The notes below the pieces were generated by a model, which saw nothing but the letters and a program-made list of their open reading frames with translations, was not told the origin of the DNA and did not search any database. Positions 1 through 7,177 of a stretch of 18,246 bases of DNA are shown piece by piece (within the stretch, counting starts at the first letter, position 1; the number at the start of each line of letters is the position of its first letter). Both the position numbers and the translations under genes were made by a program. Origin of the DNA: Planctomycetota bacterium. Its GTDB lineage: Bacteria > Planctomycetota > JAJSAM01. The DNA is taken from the NCBI GenBank assembly GCA_029932425.1, contig JAOZQC010000007.1, forward strand, positions 1-18,246, written 5' to 3'.

Positions 1-52
1 CCGGGGGCGACGGGATCCGGCGGCCACCCGGCGTCCCGGCGGGGATCGCGGG
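1..52. other. Window edge downstream of the acyl-CoA dehydrogenase
   Basis: 52 bp of GC-rich sequence after the dehydrogenase stop codon. The last 19 bp before the stop (CGGCGGGGATCGCGGGTCA including the stop) resemble the end of repeat copy A2 (CGGGCGAGAAACGCGGGTCA), so a further repeat copy could begin here, but too little is present to decide. Confidence 0.2.
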
Positions 53-1204
53 TCAGCGCCCCAGGATCGAGGTGGCGATCACGTTCTTCTGGATCTCCTT
101 GGTGCCTTCCCAGATCTCCATGATCCGGGCGTCGCGGTAGTAGCGCTCCACCTCGTAGTCCACCAGGTAGCCGTAGCCGCCCATGAGCTGCATCGCTTCC
201 TCGGTGACCTCCATGGCCACCCGGCTCGCGAAGTTCTTCGCCATGGCGGAGAGGGCGGGGTTTCGCTTCTTCTCGTGGTCCAGGGCCCAGGCCGCGCGGT
301 AGGTGATGAGCCGGGCGGCCTCGATCTTCATGGCCATGTCCGCCACCTTGTGGCGGGTGACCTGGTAGTCGGCGATCTTCCGGCCTCCCTGCTCGCGCTT
401 CTTCACGTAGGCGACCGCCCGGTCGAAGGCCCCCTGGGCGATGCCCAGGCTCTGGGCCGCCACCAGCACCCGGCTCTCGCAGAAGAACTCGAGGACCTGG
501 TAGAAGCCCCGGTTCTCCTCGCCGATGAGGTTCGCGAGGGGCACGCGCACGTCCGTGAGGGAGATCTCCGCGGTGGGGGTCATCCGCACCCCCATCTTGT
601 CCCCCACGCTCTCCGCCGTGAATCCCGGCCGGTCCCGCTCCACGAGGATCGTGGACATCCCGCGGTAGGGAGGATCCGCGTCCGGGTTCGTCACGCAGAG
701 GAGCACCACGAAGTCGCAGAGGGTGCCGTTGCTGGTGAAGGTCTTCGTGCCGTTGATCACCCACTCGTCGCCCTCCCGCCGGGCGGTGGTGTCGAGGGAG
801 AGGATGTCCGATCCGTGGTTCGGCTCGGTGTAGGCGCCGGCGGTGGTGGCCTCGCCCGCGGTGATCTTCGGCAGCCACTTCGCCTTGAGCTCCTCGGAGC
901 CGTAGTAGAGGAGGACCTCCGAGGAAAAGGCGGCGATCTCGAAGCAGACGCCGATGGTGGAGTCCTTCCGGCAGAACTGCTCGCACACGAGCACGTGCTC
1001 CAGCACCCCGTACCCCCCGCCCCCGTACTCCTCGGGGTAGTGGATGCCCACGAACCCCAGCTCGGCGCCCTTGCGGATGATCTCGCGGGGGAAGGTGTGC
1101 TCCCGGTCCCACTGGATGGCGAGATCGCGGTCGAACTCCCCCTCCGCGAACTCGCGCGCCGCCTTCTGGATGTCCTTCTGCTCGGGTGACAGGTGAAAGT
1201 CCAT
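53..1204 (-). CDS. Acyl-CoA dehydrogenase
   Basis: FAD-dependent acyl-CoA dehydrogenase of 383 residues, the usual length for the short/medium-chain family. It forms the 2,3-double bond of an acyl-CoA and passes electrons to ETF. The three-part fold is visible: N-terminal helices to about residue 115, a middle beta domain with the flavin-contact motif TEPNHGSD (126-133) and NGTKTFTSNG (151-160), and C-terminal helices ending in RDARIMEIWEGTKEIQ. The Glu of WEGT (E366) sits where the catalytic base lies in the SCAD/MCAD group. The ATG has a strong AGGAGG site that begins within the etfA stop region, 9 nt downstream of that gene, so it is the last gene of an etfB-etfA-acd operon. Acyl chain specificity (straight, branched or aromatic) cannot be read from the sequence. 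Confidence 0.95.
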   Translation of the reverse strand: MDFHLSPEQKDIQKAAREFAEGEFDRDLAIQWDREHTFPREIIRKGAELGFVGIHYPEEYGGGGYGVLEHVLVCEQFCRKDSTIGVCFEIAAFSSEVLLYYGSEELKAKWLPKITAGEATTAGAYTEPNHGSDILSLDTTARREGDEWVINGTKTFTSNGTLCDFVVLLCVTNPDADPPYRGMSTILVERDRPGFTAESVGDKMGVRMTPTAEISLTDVRVPLANLIGEENRGFYQVLEFFCESRVLVAAQSLGIAQGAFDRAVAYVKKREQGGRKIADYQVTRHKVADMAMKIEAARLITYRAAWALDHEKKRNPALSAMAKNFASRVAMEVTEEAMQLMGGYGYLVDYEVERYYRDARIMEIWEGTKEIQKNVIATSILGR

Positions 1205-1213
1205 GTGCCCTCC

Positions 1214-2182
1214 TCAGCTCCCCCGGGACCGAGCCGCCTCGACGATGGCGGGCACCACCCGGAAGAGGTCGCCCACCACGCCGTAGTCCGCCACCTTGAA
1301 GATGGGGGCGTTCGGATCGCGGTTGATGGCGATGACCCTTCCGGCCCCGGCCATTCCCGCCACGTGCTGGAAGGCCCCGGAGATCCCCACGGCCACGTAC
1401 ACCTTCGGGCGGACCGCCCGGCCCGAGGTTCCCACCTGCCGGCTCCGCGGGAGCCAGCCGCGGTCCACGATGGGGCGGGAGCAGGCCAGGACCCCCCCGA
1501 GGGCGTCCGCGAGCTCGCGCACGAGCGCCAGGTTCTCCTCCTCCCCGATGCCCCGGCCGGCGGCGACGATCACCTCCGCCTGGGTGATGTCCACCTCCCC
1601 CGCCGCCTCCTCCACGTACTCGAGGAAACGCACCGCGGGCGCCTCCGGCAGCCCCTCCGGGCGGAAGGCCTCCACCGCGCCGGGGCTCCCCCGCGGCTCC
1701 GCCGCGGGAAAGGTGGTGGGCCGGACGGAGAGCACCACCGGCTCCCCGGGCGGCAGCACCAGCCGGCAGTGCACCCGGCCGCCGTAGACCTGGCGATCGA
1801 TCTCGAGTCCCCCGTCCCCGGGCCGGATCCCCACCGCGTCCGTCACGAACGGACGGTGGAGGACGGCGGCGAGGCGCCCGGCCAGGTCCATCCCCCGGTA
1901 CGAGTGGGGGAGGAGGACGACCTCCGGATCCTCCCGCTCCACCACCTGCCGGAGCGCCGCCGCGTACTCCGGAGGGGAGTAGGCGTCGAGGAGCGGATGA
2001 TCGAGAAGGAGGACGCGCGCGGCGAACGGGGCCAGCGCCTCCGCCAGGGGCGCGGCCGCCGCCCCCGGGACCACCACCGTCGATTCCGCGCCGGGAAAGG
2101 CCTCCGCGGCCCGGATCATCTCCAGGGTGACCTCGCGGAGCTCCCTCCTCCGGTGCTCGGCCAGGACCAGGACCCGGGTCAC
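1214..2182 (-). CDS. etfA: Electron transfer flavoprotein subunit alpha
   Basis: Large subunit of the soluble heterodimeric ETF, 322 residues. It carries electrons from acyl-CoA dehydrogenases to a membrane acceptor. The C-terminal FAD domain is very clear: RGIGEEENLALV, then VGTSGRAVRPKVYVAVGISG, QHVAGM, AINRDPNAPIF and ADYGVVGDL, all hallmarks of EtfA. The N-terminal half is the Rossmann-like domain I (VTRVLVLAEH at the start). I chose a GTG start at 2182 because it overlaps the etfB stop in a GTGA arrangement, a sign of translational coupling, and gives the normal EtfA N-terminus. The usual VGQTG is VGTSG here, a mild deviation. An acyl-CoA dehydrogenase follows 9 nt downstream. Confidence 0.95.
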   Translation of the reverse strand: MTRVLVLAEHRRRELREVTLEMIRAAEAFPGAESTVVVPGAAAAPLAEALAPFAARVLLLDHPLLDAYSPPEYAAALRQVVEREDPEVVLLPHSYRGMDLAGRLAAVLHRPFVTDAVGIRPGDGGLEIDRQVYGGRVHCRLVLPPGEPVVLSVRPTTFPAAEPRGSPGAVEAFRPEGLPEAPAVRFLEYVEEAAGEVDITQAEVIVAAGRGIGEEENLALVRELADALGGVLACSRPIVDRGWLPRSRQVGTSGRAVRPKVYVAVGISGAFQHVAGMAGAGRVIAINRDPNAPIFKVADYGVVGDLFRVVPAIVEAARSRGS

Positions 2183-2943
2183 GGCCTCACCTCCCGGACC
2201 AGGTCCACCACCCGGGCCCCGATCTCGCCCGGCGTCCCCTCGAGGATCTCCACGTCCTTCCCCGGGGGAGGCGGGGACAGCCCCACCAGGCGAACGCGCT
2301 CCGAGACCTCCGTCCCCAGGTCCTCCGGCTCGAGGACCTCGACGGGGATCCGGCGCGCCTTGCGGATGCCCATGACGGACACGTAGCGGGGCTCGGCCAG
2401 GCCCGTCTGGACCGCGAGGACCGCGGGGAGGGAGAAGGCGATCCGCTCCTTCAGGCCCTCCTCCAGCTCGCGCACCGCCTCCGCGGCCCCCTCCCGCACC
2501 GCCAGGTCGACGATCATGGTGGCGTGGGGAAGATCCAGGTGCCCCCCCAGGGCGGGACCCGTGGCGCCGTAGCCCAGGTCGGAGGCCATGACCCCGGTGA
2601 GCAGGAGATCGAAGCCCCGGCCCCGGGCGAAGGCGGCGATGAGCCGGGCGGGGAGGGCGGGATCCGCGGGGGGGGCCTCCACCGCGATCCTCACCGCGGC
2701 GTCCGCGCCCATGGCCAGGCCCTTCCGGAGGGAGGCCTCCGCCTCCTCGTCCCCCGCGGTGAGGACGGTGACCTCCCCGCCGTGCTCCTCCTTCAGGCGG
2801 ACGGCGGTCTCCACCGCGCAGGCGTCCCACTCCCCCATGTCGAAGGCGAGGTCGTCGGTGTCGATGGACCGGCCGTCCCGGGCGATCTCCACCTCCGCGT
2901 CCGTCACCTCCGGAACGTGCTTCACGCAAACCAGGATCTTCAT
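2179..2943 (-). CDS. etfB: Electron transfer flavoprotein subunit beta
   Basis: Small ETF subunit, 254 residues, opening with the typical MKILVCVKHVPEV. AFDMGEWDACAVETAVRLKE and the following VTVLTAGDEEAEASLRKGLAMG region match the nucleotide (AMP)-binding core. ASDLGYGATGPALGGHL corresponds to the conserved region normally read as D..GQVGP.LA..L. It is the first gene of the etfB-etfA-acyl-CoA dehydrogenase operon and overlaps etfA by 4 nt. The ribosome binding site is not strong (a GGA about 6 nt before the ATG). Upstream lies a 474-bp non-coding gap with two repeat copies, then the quinone oxidoreductase gene on the same strand. I cannot tell whether etfB has its own promoter or is read through from that gene. 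Confidence 0.95.
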   Translation of the reverse strand: MKILVCVKHVPEVTDAEVEIARDGRSIDTDDLAFDMGEWDACAVETAVRLKEEHGGEVTVLTAGDEEAEASLRKGLAMGADAAVRIAVEAPPADPALPARLIAAFARGRGFDLLLTGVMASDLGYGATGPALGGHLDLPHATMIVDLAVREGAAEAVRELEEGLKERIAFSLPAVLAVQTGLAEPRYVSVMGIRKARRIPVEVLEPEDLGTEVSERVRLVGLSPPPPGKDVEILEGTPGEIGARVVDLVREVRP

Positions 2944-2955
2944 GTTCGGTCCGAT

Positions 2956-3173
2956 CCTCTCCCCGGGAGGCCCGGCTCCCGGCGGATTCCGTCGCCCGGC
3001 GCCGGGTCGCGGCCCGCCCCCGGCCCGCGAGGGATCGATTCCCCACCGGGCCGCGCCCGGGACGAGGATCCCTCACCGGGCGGGGTCCGCCGCCCGCCGC
3101 CGGCGTCTCTCCTCGATGGAAGCTCTTCCATGGAAGAACCTTATCGTCTTCGCCCGCACGCCCGGCGAGAAAG
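2956..3173 (-). repeat. Dispersed structured repeat, copy A1 (tandem, inner)
   Basis: First of two tandem copies filling the 474-bp gap between etfB and the quinone oxidoreductase gene. It aligns to copy A2 block by block: CTCCCCGGG followed by a CTCCCGGCGGAT block, then CCCGCG..GGG..CGA.TCCCC, then a GATCC..CCGGG..GGTCC block, then TCGATGGAAGC, and at the right end CGCCCGCACGCCCGGCGAGAAA. A perfect 14-bp palindrome TCTTCCATGGAAGA lies at 3124-3137. The strand is given relative to the minus-strand transcript. This copy is the most diverged of the three full-length ones. No protein or known mobile-element end was recognised. Confidence 0.55.
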
Positions 3174-3194
3174 GCGCGCCGGCCCCGCCCGCGG

Positions 3195-3416
3195 GCCTCC
3201 TCCCCGGGCAAGGTCTCCGGCGGATCCCGCCCCCCCCCGGCGGCACGGCTTCCCGCCGTCGACCCGCGCGGGGGCGACTCCCCGTCACGCCCGGCCCCCT
3301 CCGACGATCCTCCGCCGGGGCCGGTCCCGCGTGCACCGCGGATCCCACCCGTCGATGGAAGCCCGTTCCCGCAGGCGGCCCGGCGCCGTCACCCGCACAC
3401 CGGGCGAGAAACGCGG
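3195..3416 (-). repeat. Dispersed structured repeat, copy A2 (tandem, outer)
   Basis: About 222 bp ending directly at the stop codon of the gene at 3418. It shares with copy B (8123-8329) the series GCCTCCCCGGGC (one extra TC here), GGTCT..CCGG.GGATCCC, CCGGCGG, a hairpin core ending GGGGGCGACTCC, CGTC.CGCCC, GACGATC, and AAGCCCGTTCCCG.AGGC. It shares the right-hand block TCGATGGAAGC to GGCGAGAAA with copy A1. The central hairpin (GTCG..CCC / GGG.CGAC) is kept although bases in both arms differ from copy B. The alignment was made by eye and base identity was not computed. Confidence 0.72.
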
Positions 3417-3417
3417 G

Positions 3418-5340
3418 TCAACCTTCCAGTCTCTCCTCCAGGAGTTCCGTCACGTCCGCCACGCGGAGCCGGCCCTCGAGGCCGGCCGTCTTCACCGCAT
3501 CCTCGAACTGGATCAGGCACCAGGGGCAGGCCACGGCCAGGACCTCCGCCCCCGCGGCCGCCGCCTGCCGGACCCGCACCTCCGACATCTTCCCTCCGGA
3601 AGCGGGGGTCTCCGGTTCGAACCACATCCGGCCTCCCCCCCCGCCGCAGCAGAGGGCGTCCTCGCGGTTCTGCTCCATCTCCACCAGGGTGACGCCCGGC
3701 AGGGCCCGGAGGATCCTCCGGGGCGACTCCGTGATCCCGTGGTGGCGGCCGAGAGAGCAGGGGACGTGGTAGGTGACCCGCCTCTCCGGCCCGGGAACCG
3801 GGGCGAGGGCCCCGGCCTCGATCCGTTCCGCGAGGACCTCCGTGACGTGCCGCACGGGCGGAGGCGGTCCCCCCAGGTCCGGGAGCAGGGCCGCCAGGCG
3901 GGGGTATTCCCACGCCAGGGCGTGGTAGTCGTGGGGGGAGCCGGCGATGATCTCCCGCACCCCGTACTCCGCGAACCGGGTCAGGTTGGCCTCGAGCATC
4001 ATCTCGAAGAGCCCGTCCTCCCCGCAGCGCCGCGCCAGGTCCCCCGAGGACTGTTCCTTCTTCCCGAGAATCCCGAAGTCCACCCCCGCGGCGGCGAGCA
4101 CCCGGGCGGTGGCGCGGGCGATCCCCCGGCCCCGGGTATCGTAGGCCGGGGTGTCGCCCACGAACCAGAGGACGGCGGCCGTCTCCCCCGCGGCCAGGTC
4201 CTTCACGGGGAGATCCGCGGCCCACTCCGCGCGCTTCGACCGCGGGGCCTCCCAGGGGTTTCCCCGCTTGGCGATGCTCTCGAGCATCCTCGCGATCCGC
4301 GCCGGCACGTTCCTCCCCTCGGAGACGAGGAGGGCCCGCGTCTCCCGGATGAGATCCCGGGCGTCGATGCCCACCGGGCAGGCCCGGCGGCAGGCGCCGC
4401 AGGACGTGCAGAGCCAGGGGACGTCCGCAGGGCTCGCCGCCACGCGGTCCCGCCCTTCCGCGGCCGCCCGGCGGAGATCGGCCACCGCCGCCCTCGGGGA
4501 GAGGGCCTCCCCCGCCCCGTGGGAGGGACAGACCGTCTCGCACCGGTTGCACCACATGCACGCGTCCGCGGCCAGGAGCTCCAGGCGGCCGAAGGGCTCC
4601 GGCGTCTCCTCCCGCTCCTCCGCGGTGCGGAGGACGGGGGTCCGGGCGGCGAGGGCCCGCTGCACCGGCGCGACGAGGGCGTGGCGGAGCTTTCCCAGGG
4701 GGAACCAGGCCACGAGCAGCAGCGCCAGGGAGGCGTGGATCCACCAGAAGAGACGGTGGAGGGACCGGGCGGCGTCCGCGGGGAGGGGACCCAGCAGCGC
4801 GCCCACGGGGGACCAGTCGTCATGCGGGGGCCGGGTGGCCGCCAGGCGGAAACCCTCCACGAGGAAGCCCGTCACCGCCACCGCGAGGAGGAGGAGCAGG
4901 AGCAGCGTATCCCCGGGCTCCTCCCGGTGGAGACGCTTCCGGCGGAGGAGGTGGCGGCGCAGGAGGAGCCAGAGGAGGGCCAGGACGAACGCGGCGCCCA
5001 GGACATCGAGGACGAGGGAGTAGACGAGGTAGGTCCGGCCGCGCAGGAAGGAGACGAGGTAGTGATCGACGGTGAGCAGCACCGTCCCCAGGAAGAGGAC
5101 CGCGAAGCCCCACAGGGCGAGGAGGTGGGCGAGGCCCCCCGCCGGGTCCCCCCGGAAGATCCCCGCCCCCAGGAACACGTCGGCGAACCAGGCGTCGCGG
5201 GGGCCGCGGCGCGGCGCCCGCCACCCCGAGCGCCAGCGCCGGACCAGGCGGAGGCTCCCCCACACGAAGATGCCCGACGCCAGCGCGGCGAAGGCGTAGA
5301 AGAGCCCGATCCGGCCGATGTTCCAGAAGTGCTCGCGCAA
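3418..5340 (-). CDS. Membrane ETF:quinone oxidoreductase (FadF/EMO-like, Fe-S and CCG domains)
   Basis: A 640-residue integral membrane iron-sulphur protein of the heterodisulfide-reductase-like family typified by Bacillus FadF and the mycobacterial ETF:menaquinone oxidoreductase. About five N-terminal membrane helices (roughly 10-32, 68-98, 103-128, 142-167, 188-215) form a NarI-like part with possible haem histidines (VDHYL, FWWIH). Two 4Fe-4S motifs follow, C261/264/267/271 (CMWCNRCETVCP) and C311/314/317/321 (CTSCGACRRACP). Then come CCG domains with HVPCSLGR (C528), CCGGGGG (C564/C565) and CPWC (C605/C608). It should pass electrons from reduced ETF to the quinone pool. The start is TTG: an in-frame TAG lies just upstream and no ATG or GTG is usable before the first helix. 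The etfB-etfA-acd operon downstream supports the role. Confidence 0.88.
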   Translation of the reverse strand: MREHFWNIGRIGLFYAFAALASGIFVWGSLRLVRRWRSGWRAPRRGPRDAWFADVFLGAGIFRGDPAGGLAHLLALWGFAVLFLGTVLLTVDHYLVSFLRGRTYLVYSLVLDVLGAAFVLALLWLLLRRHLLRRKRLHREEPGDTLLLLLLLAVAVTGFLVEGFRLAATRPPHDDWSPVGALLGPLPADAARSLHRLFWWIHASLALLLVAWFPLGKLRHALVAPVQRALAARTPVLRTAEEREETPEPFGRLELLAADACMWCNRCETVCPSHGAGEALSPRAAVADLRRAAAEGRDRVAASPADVPWLCTSCGACRRACPVGIDARDLIRETRALLVSEGRNVPARIARMLESIAKRGNPWEAPRSKRAEWAADLPVKDLAAGETAAVLWFVGDTPAYDTRGRGIARATARVLAAAGVDFGILGKKEQSSGDLARRCGEDGLFEMMLEANLTRFAEYGVREIIAGSPHDYHALAWEYPRLAALLPDLGGPPPPVRHVTEVLAERIEAGALAPVPGPERRVTYHVPCSLGRHHGITESPRRILRALPGVTLVEMEQNREDALCCGGGGGRMWFEPETPASGGKMSEVRVRQAAAAGAEVLAVACPWCLIQFEDAVKTAGLEGRLRVADVTELLEERLEG

Positions 5341-5392
5341 GGGACCTCGCGGGGACGGTGCGGCCCCGCGATTCTATGAAAAACCCCCCGGC

Positions 5393-5431
5393 GAAGGTTA
5401 CTTACGGAGGCGGGGACGATTTGTAACCTTC
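5393..5431. promoter_or_regulatory. Perfect inverted repeat upstream of the ETF:quinone oxidoreductase
   Basis: Perfect 9-bp arms GAAGGTTAC (5393-5401) and GTAACCTTC (5423-5431) are separated by 21 bp, so the arm centres are 30 bp (about three helical turns) apart. The site lies 53-91 bp before the TTG start at 5340. It is AT-richer than its surroundings. On the minus strand it is followed by a T5 tract (5383-5379) and a TAGAAT box (5376-5371) that could be a -10 element. Two readings are possible: an operator for a dimeric regulator, or an RNA hairpin with a T-tract ending the upstream salvage operon. A competing CCCCG/CGGGG hairpin nearer the T-tract would favour the second reading. Confidence 0.5.
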
Positions 5432-5553
5432 TCCCTCCCCGCGCCCCTCCCCGGACACGCCCCGGCCGCGCCGCGCGGCGGGGACCCTCCGGAACCCGCG
5501 CGGCTCCCGCAATCCTCGAGGAGGGGGACACCGGCGCGCCGGCCGGCGGAGCT

Positions 5554-5892
5554 TCATTCCAGGAGCTCGCGGATGCGGAGGGTGATGCGCTCCGCCAGGC
5601 GCACCTCGAGATCGGCATCGGTGCGCTCCATGCGCCTCTTCAGGTCGTTCCACCCGTCGAACCCGGCCCGGCGCGCCGCATCGTCCTTGATCTTCGGGAT
5701 GTCGTGGACGAAGAGAGGTCCCACCTCGTCCTTCCGGGCCGCCAGCGTGGCGAGGACGTCCCTCGCCACCCGCTCCACCACGGCGGGATCGACGCCCGGC
5801 CCCTCCTCCTTCTCGGAGCCCAGCCTCCCGCAGCTCCCGAGCCCGGCTCCCAGCGCCAGGAGCCCCGCCACCGCGAGTCCCCGGATCCTCAT
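5554..5892 (-). CDS. Small putative lipoprotein, unknown function
   Basis: 112 residues. The N-terminus is a clear lipoprotein signal: MRIRG, a hydrophobic stretch, then the lipobox L18-G19-S20-C21. The mature part is charged and mostly helical, with VVERVARDVLATLAARKDEVGPLF and a C-terminal LAERITLRIRELLE. I recognise no domain. The ATG lies 13 nt after the deaminase stop and is preceded by an AAGGGGG ribosome site, so it looks like the third gene of the phosphorylase-deaminase operon. What an exported lipoprotein does next to a cytosolic nucleoside salvage pathway is unclear; simple co-transcription is possible. 213 bp follow before the next gene on the same strand. Confidence 0.75.
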   Translation of the reverse strand: MRIRGLAVAGLLALGAGLGSCGRLGSEKEEGPGVDPAVVERVARDVLATLAARKDEVGPLFVHDIPKIKDDAARRAGFDGWNDLKRRMERTDADLEVRLAERITLRIRELLE

Positions 5893-5905
5893 GACGCGCC
5901 CCCCT

Positions 5906-7177
5906 TCATCCCGCTCCCCCGGACCGGGCGAGGAGCGCTCTCGCCGCGCGCGCGGCCTCGGCGAGGATCTCGCCCTCGTCCGCCACCCGGACCACGCGGT
6001 CCCGCATGAGGACCTCGCCGTCGCAGATCGTGGTGTGCACGTCCCGGCCCGAGGCCGCGTAGACCAGGTTCGAGACGGGATCGTGCACGGGGGTGGTGGC
6101 CGGACCCGAGAGGTCCACGAGCATGAGATCCGCCGCCGCCCCCACCTCGATCCCCCCCGGCCCCAGGCGGAACGCCTCCGAGGCCTCGGTGGTGGCGAGG
6201 GCGAGGGCCTCCGCCGCGGGCAGGCAGGTGGGGTCCTCGGCCCGGTGCTTCTGCACGAGCGCCGCGATCTTCATCTCCTCGATGAGATCGAGGTTGTTGT
6301 TCGTCCCCGCCCCGTCGGTGCCGAGCACCACCCGGAGCCCCGCCTCGCGCGCCTCCCGGTAGGGGAAGATCCCCCCCACCGCGAGCTTCAGGTTCGAGGT
6401 GGGGTTCGTGACCACCGTGGCCCCCGCGGCGGCGAGGAGCTCCCGCTCCCCGGCATCCAGCCACACTCCGTGGGCCGCGATGAGGTTCGGCCCCACGAGC
6501 CCCACCTTCTCGAGATACCGGGCGGGGCTCAGGCCGTGCCGACGCCGGCACTCCTCCACCTCCCCCCGGGTCTCGGAGAGGTGGATGTGGACGAGGAGGT
6601 CCTCCTTCCGGGCGAGATCCGCGATCCACTCGAGGCTCTCCTCGGAGACGGTGTAGATCGCGTGGGGACCGAGGGCCATGCGCACCCGGGGACCGTGGCG
6701 GTCCCGGTCCGAGAGGCGCGCCGCGATGCGGTCCCGCTGCTCCCTCGCCTTCTCCCGGTCCCCGAGGTCGATGAAGACGGAGGCGACGTGGCCCTTGACC
6801 CCCATCTCCTCCACCGCCCGGCAGACCCCCTCCCGGTGCCAGTACATGTCGCAGAGGTAGGTGGTCCCGCTCCGGATCATCTCCAGGAGGGCCAGGCGCG
6901 TGCCGTGGTAGACGTCCTCCTCCGTGAGGTGCGCCTCCGCGGGCCAGATCTTCTTCTCGAGCCACTCCATGAGGGGCAGGTCGTCGCCGTAGCCCCGGAG
7001 GAGCGTCATGGCCGCGTGGGTGTGGCCGTTCTTCAGCGAGGGAAAGGCGTGGAGACCCGCGGCCTCGATCGTCTCGTCCGCGGGCCGCTCCTCGCCGAGG
7101 GCCGCGATCCGGCCGTCCTCGATGTAGATGGAGGTGGGGGTTCCCCCCACGAAGGGATCCCGGATGAGAAGGCTCAC
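5906..7177 (-). CDS. mtaD: 5-methylthioadenosine / S-adenosylhomocysteine deaminase-like amidohydrolase
   Basis: A 423-residue metal-dependent amidohydrolase of the MtaD/SsnA/TrzA group, normal family length. It should deaminate 5'-methylthioadenosine or S-adenosylhomocysteine to the inosine form. Seen: metal motif NGHTH (H52, H54), a GYGDDLPLMEWLEKKIWPAE stretch that is nearly diagnostic for MtaD, SGTTYLCDMY, LGPHAIYTVSEESL, HIHLSETRGEVEE, IAAHGVWLD, NPTSNLKLAVGGIFP and GTDGAGTNNNLDLIEEMK with the catalytic Asp. The GTG start at 7177 overlaps the stop of the phosphorylase gene (GTGA) and has a GGAGGAG site about 6 nt ahead. Pairing with a nucleoside phosphorylase supports a methylthioadenosine salvage role. 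Guanine deaminase or chlorohydrolase activity is less likely but not excluded. Confidence 0.88.
   Translation of the reverse strand: MSLLIRDPFVGGTPTSIYIEDGRIAALGEERPADETIEAAGLHAFPSLKNGHTHAAMTLLRGYGDDLPLMEWLEKKIWPAEAHLTEEDVYHGTRLALLEMIRSGTTYLCDMYWHREGVCRAVEEMGVKGHVASVFIDLGDREKAREQRDRIAARLSDRDRHGPRVRMALGPHAIYTVSEESLEWIADLARKEDLLVHIHLSETRGEVEECRRRHGLSPARYLEKVGLVGPNLIAAHGVWLDAGERELLAAAGATVVTNPTSNLKLAVGGIFPYREAREAGLRVVLGTDGAGTNNNLDLIEEMKIAALVQKHRAEDPTCLPAAEALALATTEASEAFRLGPGGIEVGAAADLMLVDLSGPATTPVHDPVSNLVYAASGRDVHTTICDGEVLMRDRVVRVADEGEILAEAARAARALLARSGGAG

Noticed and set aside
3073..3348. Short Arg/Pro/Gly-rich open frames in the etfB-oxidoreductase gap
   Set aside because: They lie within repeat copies that align to non-coding copies elsewhere; the reading frame is not preserved between copies.
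2956..3416. Tandem repeats considered as a CRISPR array
   Set aside because: Units are about 220 bp, imperfect and only two; there are no short identical repeats with unique spacers and no cas genes.
2524..5379. A 951-codon plus-strand open frame across etfB, the gap and the quinone oxidoreductase
   Set aside because: It crosses several well-supported minus-strand genes and an intergenic repeat, and has low-complexity composition.
5341..5553. Another repeat copy in the gap before the quinone oxidoreductase
   Set aside because: I found only generic GC-rich similarity, not the ordered blocks shared by the other copies.
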